A stretch of DNA of 12,933 nt from JAAZHK01 sp964536075 (GCA_964536075.1 CAZHWO010000024.1:1-12933), one strand, 5' to 3'; positions 1 to 7,548 are shown, counted from the first letter of the stretch. Numbers and translations are program-made. The notes: generated by a model from the letters alone, not told the origin.

Positions 1-208
1 CCTCCAATAAAAGCCTATAATTAGAAAAGATAAACCTTATGTCACTATCATGCAAAATTTATGTTAATAGGCAGTCTATCCCAAGCGCTTTTTTTCCAGA
101 ATGGGCTAGTGGATATAAATATATTTAAATTGTCAATAAGAATTAACTTTAATAAAGTATAAAATGAAATGAAAAAATAATTAACCCTTGTTTTTAAAAT
201 AATTACAT
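1..208. other. Non-coding left flank, no gene recognised
   Basis: No coding frame on either strand looks like a gene here. At the extreme left the bases CCTCC (1-5) read as GGAGG on the minus strand, which could be the ribosome site of a divergent gene starting just outside the window. There are two imperfectly nested inverted repeats: GCCTAT (13-18) with ATAGGC (67-72), and CTATCCCA (76-83) with TGGGCTAG (102-109, one mismatch). The loop of the second contains the palindrome AAGCGCTT (83-90). The segment 1-115 is visibly richer in G and C than 116-330. It could be the structured leader of a divergent gene, but I do not recognise a riboswitch or RNA family. Confidence 0.35.
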
Positions 209-236
209 GATCAGTATTTTAGATACTGATCTTTTT
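209..236 (+). terminator. Rho-independent terminator upstream of yvcK
   Basis: A perfect 9-bp stem, GATCAGTAT (209-217) and ATACTGATC (223-231), has a 5-nt loop and is followed directly by TTTTT (232-236). The minus strand lacks a T-run after the hairpin, so it works in the plus direction. No plus-strand gene is visible before it in the window. It either ends a transcript entering from the left, ends a short unannotated RNA, or insulates yvcK. Confidence 0.85.
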
Positions 237-309
237 ATGATTATATTTAATTTAATAAAATAAATGTTATTTTCATTTTATCGACATATATTTTTCTTGT
301 AAATTATAG

Positions 310-315
310 TATAAT
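310..315 (+). promoter_or_regulatory. Promoter -10 box of yvcK-whiA
   Basis: A perfect TATAAT lies 16 nt before the yvcK ATG (332). There is no convincing -35 at 16-18 nt; the nearest good match, TCGACA (281-286), is 23 nt away. A start site about 7 nt downstream would fall near 322, inside or beside the ribosome site, giving a leader of only about 10 nt. Confidence 0.5.
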
Positions 316-331
316 GATGGTGGTGATAAAA

Positions 332-1282
332 ATGTATAAAAAAGTAGTCGTTTTTGGTGGAGGAACAGGTATTTCTTATCTTCTAAAAGGTTTAAAAGAC
401 TTTCCCGTAGCCATAACGGCCGTCATAAGTGTCTCAGATGATGGTAAATCAACAGGAACTTTAAGAAAAGAATTTAATACGCCAGCCGTTGGTGATATTC
501 GAAAAGTTATTTCTAATATGTCTAATATTGACCCGGAAATTAAAGAGTTAATTGAGTATCGTTTTAAGACTAATAGTGATTTAAATGGTCATCCAATTGG
601 TAATTTAATACTAACGGCTATGTTAGATATTAGTGGTAGCTTAAAAGACTCTATCAATGCTTTATCTAAATTATTGGATGTTAACCATACTATTTTACCA
701 TTATCGGAAGATAAACTTACCTTAGTTGGGAAGACTAAAGATAATGAAATAGTCGAAGGAGAAGCTAATATAACGGCTTCTAAAAAACAATATGCCGAAA
801 TTTTCTATAAAGAAGAACCTCATGTTGTTAAAGAAGTGCTAGCGGCCATTAAAACAGCTGATTTAATTATTTTAAGTATGGGTAGTTTATACACCAGCAT
901 TATTCCTCATTTAATCTGTGCGGAAATAAATGAAGCGTTAAAAAATAGTAAAGCTGAAATAATGTATTTATGTAACGCTATGACGCAACCAGGAGAAACG
1001 GATAATTACGGTGTTAGTGACCATATCCAAGTATTGAACAAATACTTATACCCATCTAAAATAGATGTCGTTATTGCTAGTAATTCTAAAATAAAAGAAG
1101 ACATTCGTAAGAAATACGAAACAGAAGAGCAGAAAGATCCGGTCTTTATTGACTATGAAAAAATCAAAGAATACGATGTTAAGCTTATTGAAAGTGATTT
1201 ATTAACTACGGAAGATGGCACCTTAAAACATAATAGTTTAAAATTAAGCAGCCTGGTTTTTTCTTATTTAATGGGTGATTGA
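332..1282 (+). CDS. yvcK: YvcK/GlmR family UDP-sugar-binding regulator (gluconeogenesis factor)
   Basis: This is a complete 316-aa CofD-like (YvcK/GlmR) protein. The N-terminal Rossmann loop GGGTG (residues 9-13) is followed by SDDGKSTG (35-42), the HPIGN segment, GSLYTSIIPHL and NAMTQPGET, all typical of the family. In Bacillus the protein binds UDP-sugars, is needed for growth on gluconeogenic carbon, and controls carbon flow into cell-wall precursors; that role is taken from the family. I chose the ATG at 332, which gives MYKKVVVFGG, rather than the in-frame ATG at 314. The 314 codon overlaps the -10 box, and GGTGGTGAT (319-327) is a good ribosome site for 332. It ends in TGA at 1280-1282, one base before whiA, so the two are co-transcribed and probably translationally coupled. 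The usual upstream partner rapZ is not in the 331 bases to the left. Confidence 0.95.
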   Translation: MYKKVVVFGGGTGISYLLKGLKDFPVAITAVISVSDDGKSTGTLRKEFNTPAVGDIRKVISNMSNIDPEIKELIEYRFKTNSDLNGHPIGNLILTAMLDISGSLKDSINALSKLLDVNHTILPLSEDKLTLVGKTKDNEIVEGEANITASKKQYAEIFYKEEPHVVKEVLAAIKTADLIILSMGSLYTSIIPHLICAEINEALKNSKAEIMYLCNAMTQPGETDNYGVSDHIQVLNKYLYPSKIDVVIASNSKIKEDIRKKYETEEQKDPVFIDYEKIKEYDVKLIESDLLTTEDGTLKHNSLKLSSLVFSYLMGD

Positions 1283-1283
1283 G

Positions 1284-2131
1284 ATGTCGTTTACTAATAA
1301 TATTAAGAATGAATTAGCTAAACAACCTAGCTCTAAGTTAGAATACATGGCTGAATTATCGGGATATATCCGTAACAATGGTTTATATACGAGTAAACAA
1401 TTAACGCTTATAACCGAAAATATCTCGATTGCCAAAAAATTATATATCATGATTAAAGATGTTTATGATGTTAAAGCTAGTATTGAGATAAAAAATAATA
1501 CCAGTTTTAAACGCAAGAAAATATATTTCGTTGAGGTTAATGATAAAGTTCCTTTGATTTTAAAAGACTTATCTGTTACTGATGAAAAACTAAGATACCT
1601 AAATAAAGTTAAAGATTATCTCATTGATTCTGAAGATTTGATCAGATCATATTTAAGAGGTGTTTTCTTAGCCAAAGGAAGCATTAATGATCCCAAGACT
1701 AGTAGATATCATCTGGAAATACTAACTACTTATAAAGATGAAGCCTTAACTATTCAAACCTTACTAAATATGTTTTATTTAAATAGTAAAATTATTCCTC
1801 GCGAAAAAGGATATATGATTTATTTAAAAGAAGCTGAAAAAATAGGGGACTTTATTCGCATAATTAATGCTAATAATGCTGTTATGTATTTTGAAGACAT
1901 AAGAATTTATCGTGATCATAAAAATATGACTAATCGCTTAAATAATTGTGAACAAGCTAATATTGATAAAGTTGTTGAAACAGCCAATAAACAGATAGAA
2001 GATATCAATATTATCAAGAATGAACTAGGTATCGACTTTTTAGATGAAAAACTTCAAGAAGTTATTGAATTTCGCTTAAAATATCCTGATGCATCACTTC
2101 AAGAATTAAGTGAAATTATTAGTTTAGAAAC
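1284..2131 (+). CDS. whiA: WhiA DNA-binding protein, 3' end lost in assembly gap
   Basis: The first 282 residues of WhiA are visible. The family is usually about 310 aa, so roughly 25-30 C-terminal residues lie in the gap. The protein starts MSFTNNIKNELA, typical of the family, and carries the degenerate LAGLIDADG-type domain around residues 120-215 (LRGVFLAKGSINDP, then YHLEI). The C-terminal helix-turn-helix begins at about 252 (FLDEKLQEVIEFRLKYPDAS). The family's final SKSGVNHRLRKI-type segment is not visible. WhiA is linked to division and chromosome segregation in Bacillus and to sporulation control in actinobacteria. The start is ATG 1284, with GGGTGAT (1273-1279) as ribosome site inside the end of yvcK. 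The TAA at 2235-2237 lies beyond the gap, in frame only by the nominal 100 N, and is not the real stop. Confidence 0.93.
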
Positions 2132-2231
2132 NNNNNNNNNNNNNNNNNNNNNNNNNNNNNNNNNNNNNNNNNNNNNNNNNNNNNNNNNNNNNNNNNNNNN
2201 NNNNNNNNNNNNNNNNNNNNNNNNNNNNNNN
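2132..2231. other. Assembly gap, 100 N
   Basis: Exactly 100 unknown bases, a conventional scaffold-gap placeholder whose true length is unknown. It removes the end of whiA, any intergenic region, and the start of the acyltransferase. A small gene such as crh, which follows whiA in Bacillus, could be hidden here. Confidence 0.97.
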
Positions 2232-2233
2232 AC

Positions 2234-3421
2234 TTAACAAAAGAAGAGTTATTAAAATATTATCGTGGATTAAAAAGATCGGCTCTTTTAAGTGCGAAAT
2301 CAATAAAAAACAGATCATTAACAAAAGCCGAGGAAATTACAGATGATAAAAAATTAGGCGAAATAAGCAGAAAAATATATTCAGCCAAGCAGACAATTAA
2401 AGGGAAAATAGAAAGAACTTATTATTCATTGACTTTAGATAGTGAAAGATTGCCTGATTATTATGAGGCTTTAAGAGAACTCGATGATTTAATGGATAAA
2501 AAAAGACCTTTTATTGGATTGAAAAAGACTCTTCACCCAGTGATTTACGGATCTATTGTATGTACAAGACTATCAAGAGACCAAGAATTAATTATTATTA
2601 ACAAAGATCAACGGAAGATATATGCTGATGATACCATTATATATGCTTTTACCCATGTTGGACGATATGATGTTGAAATAATAACCGAGATAATTAAAAA
2701 ACCATACTGTTTAATTGCTGGTGATCCAGAAGTTATGTATAGGACACCTGATGGTTTTGCCATGCTATGTAACGGTGTAGAATATGTTAATACTGATTCA
2801 AAAAGTGATCGAAAAGTTTGTTTCCATAATATGGTAAGAAATTTAAAACAGGAAATGAGTGTAGTCATTGCTCCAGAAGGAATATGGAATGCAAGTAGAA
2901 AATTTAAAAACTCGAGTAAACCATGTTTAGATATTTATGATGGTGCTATTGACGCAGCCTTTATAACTGAGAAAGATATTGGAATTATAGGAATAGAGCA
3001 ATATGGCAATCAATTTATAGCTTATATTGGAGAACGATTTAATATAAAGAAATATAAGTATGGTTATAAAGATCAAGAATTAGCTAAAGAAGAGGCTAAG
3101 TTAGAACTAAGAGATCGTCTAGCAACTGCTAAATGGTGTGTCTGGGAATACAAAAGTCAGATAAGTGGTATAGAAAAAAGGACAGATATTCCTGATAATT
3201 ATTGGGATGGATATGTTAATAATCGTATTGCTGAATGGACTGATAAAAATGGTAAACCATACTATGACGATAAAATAATAGAATCTAGAATTTACCAAAG
3301 AAAAGATGAAATAGATGAAGATGAAGTATATAGTTTTATAGATGAAAAATTTAAACCTAAACTAAATAATGTTTTTTTATTAAGAAAACATTATAATAAA
3401 CATGATAAAATTGAAAGATAG
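2234..3421 (+). CDS. Lysophospholipid (PlsC-type) acyltransferase family protein, 5' truncated
   Basis: The frame is open from the gap edge without a stop, giving 395 visible residues, so the real start lies in the gap. A TTG at 2429 is inside the frame and has no ribosome site. The first ~70 visible residues are Lys/Arg-rich and helical. The catalytic motif H-X4-D is seen as HVGRYD (2654-2671), and the PEG motif as APEGIWN (PEG codons 2873-2881), followed by a DGAIDAAF and IGIEQYG core. The family transfers acyl chains from acyl-ACP, acyl-CoA or acyl-phosphate to lysophospholipids at the inner membrane. A DTDSKSDR stretch between the motifs and a KWCVWE motif recur in a Firmicutes subgroup I recall, whose exact substrate I do not know. 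No clear membrane helix is seen, so association is probably peripheral. A terminator overlaps its stop codon. Confidence 0.82.
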   Translation, partial: LTKEELLKYYRGLKRSALLSAKSIKNRSLTKAEEITDDKKLGEISRKIYSAKQTIKGKIERTYYSLTLDSERLPDYYEALRELDDLMDKKRPFIGLKKTLHPVIYGSIVCTRLSRDQELIIINKDQRKIYADDTIIYAFTHVGRYDVEIITEIIKKPYCLIAGDPEVMYRTPDGFAMLCNGVEYVNTDSKSDRKVCFHNMVRNLKQEMSVVIAPEGIWNASRKFKNSSKPCLDIYDGAIDAAFITEKDIGIIGIEQYGNQFIAYIGERFNIKKYKYGYKDQELAKEEAKLELRDRLATAKWCVWEYKSQISGIEKRTDIPDNYWDGYVNNRIAEWTDKNGKPYYDDKIIESRIYQRKDEIDEDEVYSFIDEKFKPKLNNVFLLRKHYNKHDKIER

Positions 3422-3448
3422 GAAACCATAAAATTTTCTATCTTTTTT
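3414..3448 (+). terminator. Terminator of the acyltransferase gene, overlapping its stop
   Basis: AAAGATAGGAAA (3414-3425) pairs with TTTTCTATCTTT (3434-3445) over 12 positions with one G-U pair. The loop is 8 nt, and the right arm runs into a T-tract (3443-3448). The TAG stop codon (3419-3421) sits inside the left arm. The T-tract abuts the promoter of the next gene. Confidence 0.85.
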
Positions 3449-3476
3449 AACTAATTTATCTTTTTCATGTTATACT
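3447..3476 (+). promoter_or_regulatory. Extended -10 promoter of the sensor-kinase-like gene
   Basis: TGTTATACT (3468-3476) is an extended -10 (TGn plus TATACT). TTAACT (3447-3452) is an 18-nt-spaced, 4-of-6 match to a -35. The box ends 20 nt before the ATG at 3497, so the leader would be only about 14 nt and consist mostly of the ribosome site GTAGGTGAT (3484-3492). Confidence 0.6.
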
Positions 3477-3496
3477 AACCATAGTAGGTGATTTTT

Positions 3497-5287
3497 ATGA
3501 CAAGTCTATATTTTCCTATTTGTGCAGCGGGAATAGCTATCTTGCTAGCTCTGAATTTTTTTTCAAAAAAAAGAGTCAATAATGCCGAGACTAAACTATA
3601 TTCATATCTTTTATTAATTAATCTTTTTGAAACAATAGAAAACTGTATAACCATTTATGTAGTCAAGTCATATGGAATGGTAAAATCTCTAAACTTTTTA
3701 TTTAGAATAGACTATTTATTAATTTTTAGTTGGGTGTGGATTCTGTTTTTGTATGTATATCACATATCAACTAAAGGGATTGATCTTAAAAAAACAAAAT
3801 TAGTCTTAATATCGTCTGTCTTTAGTATAATAACCTTCATAGGACTAATATTTTCCAGATTTAATGTTATTAGTCATGGACAGATTATTGATACAAACGG
3901 TACTGCTGCTAATATTGTTTACTTAGGGTGTGCTATTTATGTATTATTGATGGTTTTCTTTATAACTAGATCTTTGGTAAAGAATATTAGTAACATAAAA
4001 AATAAAAAATATATTCCATTATATTCTCTAACTGGATTAGCTATTGTTGCCCTTGTTTTAAGACAAATTAATCCAACCTTGGTTTTAGAACCCCTTGTCA
4101 TGGCATATGTTAACTTAATCATGTATTTTACGATAGAGAATCCCGACTTAAAACTTCTAGAAGCCATAAAAAAATCCAAAGAAGAAGTAGATAAAATAAA
4201 CATTGATAAGTCAAATTTTCTGTTTAATATTACTGAAGATATGAAAAAAAATCTAATTGATATAGATGAATATATTGATATGAGTCTAATGGAAAAAGAT
4301 GCTCAAATTATTAAAGAGAATCTTTACGAAGTAAAAAATATTATCAACTCTAGCGAAAGATCCATTAATAATACCCTTGATATCAGTGAAGAGGATGCTT
4401 TAAAAATTAGAAAAATTGATAATAAATATAATATAACCAATATTATTAAAGAAATCATCATTCAAACTCAAGCAAAAGTGGATAAAAATGTTGATTTTCG
4501 AACGGAAATTGAAAATAATTTACCAGAATATTTATATGGTGATTCCGTTAAACTTAAACAAATATTAATTACCTTATTAGATAACTCTACCGCAAATACT
4601 AAAGAAGGTTTTATTGAATTAAAAATAAATAGTGTTACCAAATATAATATCTGTAGATTAATTATTAGTGTAGAAGACTCTGGTAACGGTATTGATAGTA
4701 CGGTAGTTGAAAACATTTTTAATGACAATACCGCTAATGATGATTTTATGGCTAAAAATTTAAATCTAAAGAATGTTAATAAAATAATTCACCTAATTGG
4801 GGGAACTTTCAATATAACTAGTAAATTAAATTATGGTACTAAAGTAACGGTTACTTTAGATCAAAAAATTGATGAAACTAATAATGATAAGATATCTGAA
4901 TATATTAAAGATATAAATCAGGCCAAAGTTCTTATCATCAGTGAAGATGCTGTGAGTACAACTAAAATAAAAAAAATCTTCAATAAGGATGAGGTTAATG
5001 TTGAATTAATTACATCTGGTGAACAAGGATTAAATAAAGTTCGTAATAATGAAAGATTTGATTTAATAATAATTGATGATAATTTATCTAAATTAAGTGG
5101 ATTAAATACTTATAATAAATTGAGAAAAGTTAATAAGTTTGCTACATTAATTGTTATAATGATCCAAGAAGAAAACATCGAGCTAGAAGAAAGATACAAA
5201 GAAATAGGTCTTTATAAAGTGATTAAAAAGCCACTTAAGAATAGTGAGATTAAGACCTTAGCTGAAGTTATCAATAAAAGAAAGTAA
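3497..5287 (+). CDS. 7-TM hybrid sensor histidine-kinase-like protein, His replaced; C-terminal receiver
   Basis: This 596-aa protein has about seven predicted membrane helices in residues 4-214 (roughly 4-22, 36-56, 70-90, 102-120, 138-160, 174-190, 196-214). A DHp-like helix follows at 225-300, an ATPase domain at ~310-455 and a receiver at ~476-594. The H-box reads FLFNITEDMKKNL (241-253): Glu247 stands where the phospho-accepting His should be, and Asn252 replaces the Pro. The ATPase keeps the N-box Asn363 (LLDN) and a G1 box DSGNG (394-398), but the G2 glycine loop is replaced by KNLNLKN (420-426). The receiver keeps the phospho-acceptor Asp527 (Gly535 at +8) and Lys578 before Pro579, but lacks the conserved Thr/Ser (Ile556). 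It is therefore probably not a conventional autophosphorylating kinase. The start is ATG 3497 with AGGTGAT before it. It converges on clpP with a 7-nt gap. The ligand is unknown. Confidence 0.8.
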   Translation: MTSLYFPICAAGIAILLALNFFSKKRVNNAETKLYSYLLLINLFETIENCITIYVVKSYGMVKSLNFLFRIDYLLIFSWVWILFLYVYHISTKGIDLKKTKLVLISSVFSIITFIGLIFSRFNVISHGQIIDTNGTAANIVYLGCAIYVLLMVFFITRSLVKNISNIKNKKYIPLYSLTGLAIVALVLRQINPTLVLEPLVMAYVNLIMYFTIENPDLKLLEAIKKSKEEVDKINIDKSNFLFNITEDMKKNLIDIDEYIDMSLMEKDAQIIKENLYEVKNIINSSERSINNTLDISEEDALKIRKIDNKYNITNIIKEIIIQTQAKVDKNVDFRTEIENNLPEYLYGDSVKLKQILITLLDNSTANTKEGFIELKINSVTKYNICRLIISVEDSGNGIDSTVVENIFNDNTANDDFMAKNLNLKNVNKIIHLIGGTFNITSKLNYGTKVTVTLDQKIDETNNDKISEYIKDINQAKVLIISEDAVSTTKIKKIFNKDEVNVELITSGEQGLNKVRNNERFDLIIIDDNLSKLSGLNTYNKLRKVNKFATLIVIMIQEENIELEERYKEIGLYKVIKKPLKNSEIKTLAEVINKRK

Positions 5288-5312
5288 AAATTAATTACTT
5301 TCTTTCTTTTTC
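5277..5312. terminator. Bidirectional terminator shared by the kinase-like gene and clpP
   Basis: AAAGAAAGTAA (5277-5287) and TTACTTTCTTT (5295-5305) form a perfect 11-bp stem with the 7-nt loop AAATTAA (5288-5294). On the plus strand a T-rich run to 5312 follows; on the minus strand the sequence runs into CTTTTATT. Both stop codons, TAA at 5285-5287 (plus) and 5297-5295 (minus), are inside the stem. Confidence 0.85.
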
Positions 5313-5879
5313 AATAACTTTATCAACAAGTCCATAATCTAAGGCTTCTTTAGCATCTAAGAAATAATCACGTTCGGTATCCTTTTCAATAATTTCTATC
5401 TCTCTATTAGTATTTTTGGCTAAAATTTCATTGAGTTTTTTCTTAAGTTTTAAAATTCGCTCTGCCGCTATTTTTATTTCAGTTGCTTGACCAGTTGCTC
5501 CTCCCAAAGGTTGATGAATCATAACTTCACCATTTGGCAAAATAAAGCGCTTACCTTTTTTACCGGCCGCTAGTAAGAAAGCCGCCATTGATGCCGCAAT
5601 ACCTAAACATATTGTTGAAACATCACTATCAATGAAATTCATTGTATCATAAATAGCCATACCAGCTGTGATTGATCCCCCAGGGCTATTAATATATAAA
5701 CTTATATCATCGTGGTTAAGTGAATTTAAATATAATAGTTGAGCAGTAATACTATTAGCCACCTCATCAGTAATTTCGCCACTCAAAATAATAATTCTAT
5801 CCTTTAAGATTCTTGAAAAAATATCATAACTGCGTTCTATATTATTTTCTTTATCAACAACAATAGGAATTAAATTCAT
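5295..5879 (-). CDS. clpP: ATP-dependent Clp protease proteolytic subunit ClpP
   Basis: This complete 194-aa serine peptidase forms the double-heptamer ClpP barrel, which works with Clp ATPases (ClpX, ClpC) to degrade unfolded and regulatory proteins in the cytoplasm. The catalytic triad is Ser97 (GIAASMAA), His122 (MIHQPLGG) and Asp171 (DTERD), matching the mature E. coli numbering exactly. YINSPGG, AIYDTM and YGLVD are also canonical. I chose ATG 5879, giving MNLIPIVV, over the in-frame GTG at 5888: that GTG is part of the ribosome site AGGTGAT (5890-5884 on the minus strand). It is the only minus-strand gene in the window, convergent with the kinase-like gene and divergent from the uridine-kinase-like gene. 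No CtsR or CIRCE operator was seen upstream. clpP lying near yvcK-whiA and gap is a conserved Firmicutes arrangement. Confidence 0.97.
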   Translation of the reverse strand: MNLIPIVVDKENNIERSYDIFSRILKDRIIILSGEITDEVANSITAQLLYLNSLNHDDISLYINSPGGSITAGMAIYDTMNFIDSDVSTICLGIAASMAAFLLAAGKKGKRFILPNGEVMIHQPLGGATGQATEIKIAAERILKLKKKLNEILAKNTNREIEIIEKDTERDYFLDAKEALDYGLVDKVIEKERK

Positions 5880-5896
5880 TTTTATCACCTATATAT

Positions 5897-5902
5897 ATAA
5901 TA
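5897..5902 (-). promoter_or_regulatory. Probable -10 of clpP
   Basis: On the minus strand TATTAT (5902-5897) lies 17 nt before the clpP ATG, a distance like that of the other promoters here. TTGAAG (5929-5924) could be a -35 but is 21 nt away, longer than usual. It overlaps the -35 region of the divergent promoter. Confidence 0.35.
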
Positions 5903-5924
5903 GTTAAAAAAAAGTAAAATATAC

Positions 5925-5954
5925 TTCAAATGATATCATAAAATATGCTATAAT
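5925..5954 (+). promoter_or_regulatory. Extended -10 promoter of the uridine-kinase-like gene
   Basis: TGCTATAAT (5946-5954) is a perfect extended -10. TTCAAA (5925-5930) is an 18-nt-spaced, 4-of-6 match to a -35. It leaves 39 nt before the ATG at 5994, the longest leader of the recognisable promoters in this window, with GGGGTGGGA (5980-5988) as the likely ribosome site. Confidence 0.65.
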
Positions 5955-5993
5955 ATTACTTAGAATAAAAAGAATAACCGGGGTGGGACAGAT

Positions 5994-7514
5994 ATGATTG
6001 ACCAAATTAAAGTAATCATCATGAATACTGAAAGAGATATTTCTTCCGGCATGACGCTTAATGAGCTAAGTAAATCTTTCCAAAAAGAATTTAAGTTTCC
6101 CATTATTCTAGCTAAAGTCGATGGTATATATACTGAATTAAATGAAGTAATATTAAAACCCTGTCATATTGAATTTTTTGATCTATTAGATAATTATACC
6201 AATAAAGTCTATATAAGTGGACTTATCTATTTAACCATTTATGCTTTCAAAGAACTTTTTGGTGAAAAAGCTGATATTAAGATTGAGCATGCTATTGATA
6301 AGGGCATTTATATTGAAACTAATATTGAAATAGATGAAAATAGCGTCACACTATTAAAAGAAAAAATGCAAGAAACCGTTAATCGTCGTATGAATATTAT
6401 CAAGGTATCAGTTAACCGAATTGATGCTCTTAACTACTTTAAAAAAATTAATGATGAAGCTAAAGAAGGAATTATGAAATATAATAGTAATTCCAATATT
6501 AGTTTATATCGTTTGGGTTATTTATATAATTATTTCTATTCTTTAATGCCCACCAATACGGAAGTTCTAGGCTATTTTGATTTAACTTATCTAAACCCTA
6601 ATGGTTTTGTGTTATCTTTTCCTACTAAATATAGTAATGGTAAAATAAAAAAATATCAGCATCATCCTCAAATGTTTGATATATTTAGAGAATATTATGA
6701 TTGGGCTAAACTTATGAATGTTGAAAANNNNNNNNNNNNNNNNNNNNNNNNNNNNNNNNNNNNNNNNNNNNNNNNNNNNNNNNNNNNNNNNNNNNNNNNN
6801 NNNNNNNNNNNNNNNNNNNNNNNNNNNATGGATGATTTCTTTTTAGATCATAAAGATAAACCTAGAAATGAAAAAGGTGAATATGATTTTGAAAGTATTT
6901 TTGCGCTAGATTTAAAATTGTTTGATGACCAAATAAAAAAGTTACTAGAAGGGGAAGAAGTAATTACACCAGTCTTCAATTTTGTTACCGGAGAAAAAAA
7001 ATTTACTAAACCATTAAAGCTACATGATAATGATTTTTTAATTATTGAAGGTATACATGGTTTAAATAATGATATATTAAGTAATATAGAAAAAAGTAAA
7101 AAATATAAAATATATATATCCGCCTTAACGGAGTTAAATATTGATAAACATAATCGCATTTCTACTACTGATAATCGCTTAATCAGAAGAATTGTTCGAG
7201 ATAATAAAACAAGAGGAACTGGTATTGAACAAACATTAGAACAATGGCAAAAAGTAAGAGAAGGGGAAGAACAATATGTTTTTCCATATCAGGATGAAGC
7301 TGATGCGACCATCAATTCCGCTTTAATTTATGAAATGGGTGTTTTACGAACCTTTATTGAACCACTGCTATATACGATAAATACTGATTCTCTATATTAT
7401 AATGAAGTGGTCAGATTACTAAATTTTCTAAAATTGTTTTTACCTATTTCAACTGAGTCTATTCCAAGTGATTCCGTTTTAAGAGAATTTATTGGTGGTA
7501 GTTGTTTTAAGTAG
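5994..7514 (+). CDS. TGS/ThrRS-like–uridine kinase fusion protein, interrupted by an assembly gap
   Basis: Two visible parts match one known architecture. The N part (244 codons) has a TGS domain (residues 1-65) and a ThrRS second-additional-domain-like region (~70-200, HAIDKGIYIE). The C part (228 aa, from 6828) is the uridine-kinase/PRK fold. It contains DDFFLDHKDKPRNEKGEYDF, IIEGIHGLN, ALTELNIDKHNRIS, RLIRRIVRD, QDEADATINSALIYE and a closing LREFIGGS. The family is about 550 aa, so roughly 75-80 residues are missing, including the Walker A P-loop (AGPSSSGKT-type). The real gap should therefore be near 230 bp rather than 100. The domain implies phosphorylation of a nucleoside or similar hydroxyl compound; the substrate of this fusion is not settled to my knowledge. 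It occupies the place where cggR often precedes gap. The promoter of gap lies in its last codons. Confidence 0.87.
   Translation: MIDQIKVIIMNTERDISSGMTLNELSKSFQKEFKFPIILAKVDGIYTELNEVILKPCHIEFFDLLDNYTNKVYISGLIYLTIYAFKELFGEKADIKIEHAIDKGIYIETNIEIDENSVTLLKEKMQETVNRRMNIIKVSVNRIDALNYFKKINDEAKEGIMKYNSNSNISLYRLGYLYNYFYSLMPTNTEVLGYFDLTYLNPNGFVLSFPTKYSNGKIKKYQHHPQMFDIFREYYDWAKLMNVEXXXXXXXXXXXXXXXXXXXXXXXXXXXXXXXXXXMDDFFLDHKDKPRNEKGEYDFESIFALDLKLFDDQIKKLLEGEEVITPVFNFVTGEKKFTKPLKLHDNDFLIIEGIHGLNNDILSNIEKSKKYKIYISALTELNIDKHNRISTTDNRLIRRIVRDNKTRGTGIEQTLEQWQKVREGEEQYVFPYQDEADATINSALIYEMGVLRTFIEPLLYTINTDSLYYNEVVRLLNFLKLFLPISTESIPSDSVLREFIGGSCFK
6728..6827. other. Assembly gap, 100 N
   Basis: A scaffold-gap placeholder inside the uridine-kinase fusion gene. 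The sequences on both sides belong to the same family architecture in the right order, so this is a short gap within one gene. The hidden part should hold the P-loop. Confidence 0.97.
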
Positions 7515-7530
7515 GTAAAATTGTTATAAT
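7502..7530 (+). promoter_or_regulatory. Promoter of gap (GAPDH)
   Basis: TTGTTT (7502-7507), 17 nt spacer and TGTTATAAT (7522-7530, perfect extended -10) give the best-formed promoter in the window. The -35 lies in the last codons of the preceding gene. The box ends 18 nt before the ATG at 7549, and GGAGGATG (7537-7544) is the ribosome site. No operator repeat resembling a CggR site was seen. Confidence 0.75.
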
Positions 7531-7548
7531 GGAAATGGAGGATGAAAA

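Noticed and set aside
83..90. AAGCGCTT as a CcpA cre site
   Set aside because: The core fits, but the flanks (CC before, TTTT after) lack the TG…CA bases of the consensus, and it is far from any visible promoter.
2232..2237. TAA after the first gap as the stop of whiA
   Set aside because: It is in frame only if the gap is exactly 100 bases (or differs by a multiple of 3); the real whiA stop is expected after about 25-30 more residues within the gap.
2429..2431. TTG as the start of the acyltransferase
   Set aside because: The frame is open upstream to the gap edge at 2234 and no ribosome site precedes the TTG; the true start is in the gap.
5889..5902. AT dinucleotide run before clpP as a special repeat
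   Set aside because: It is only about 11 nt long and is explained by the -10 region in an AT-rich genome.
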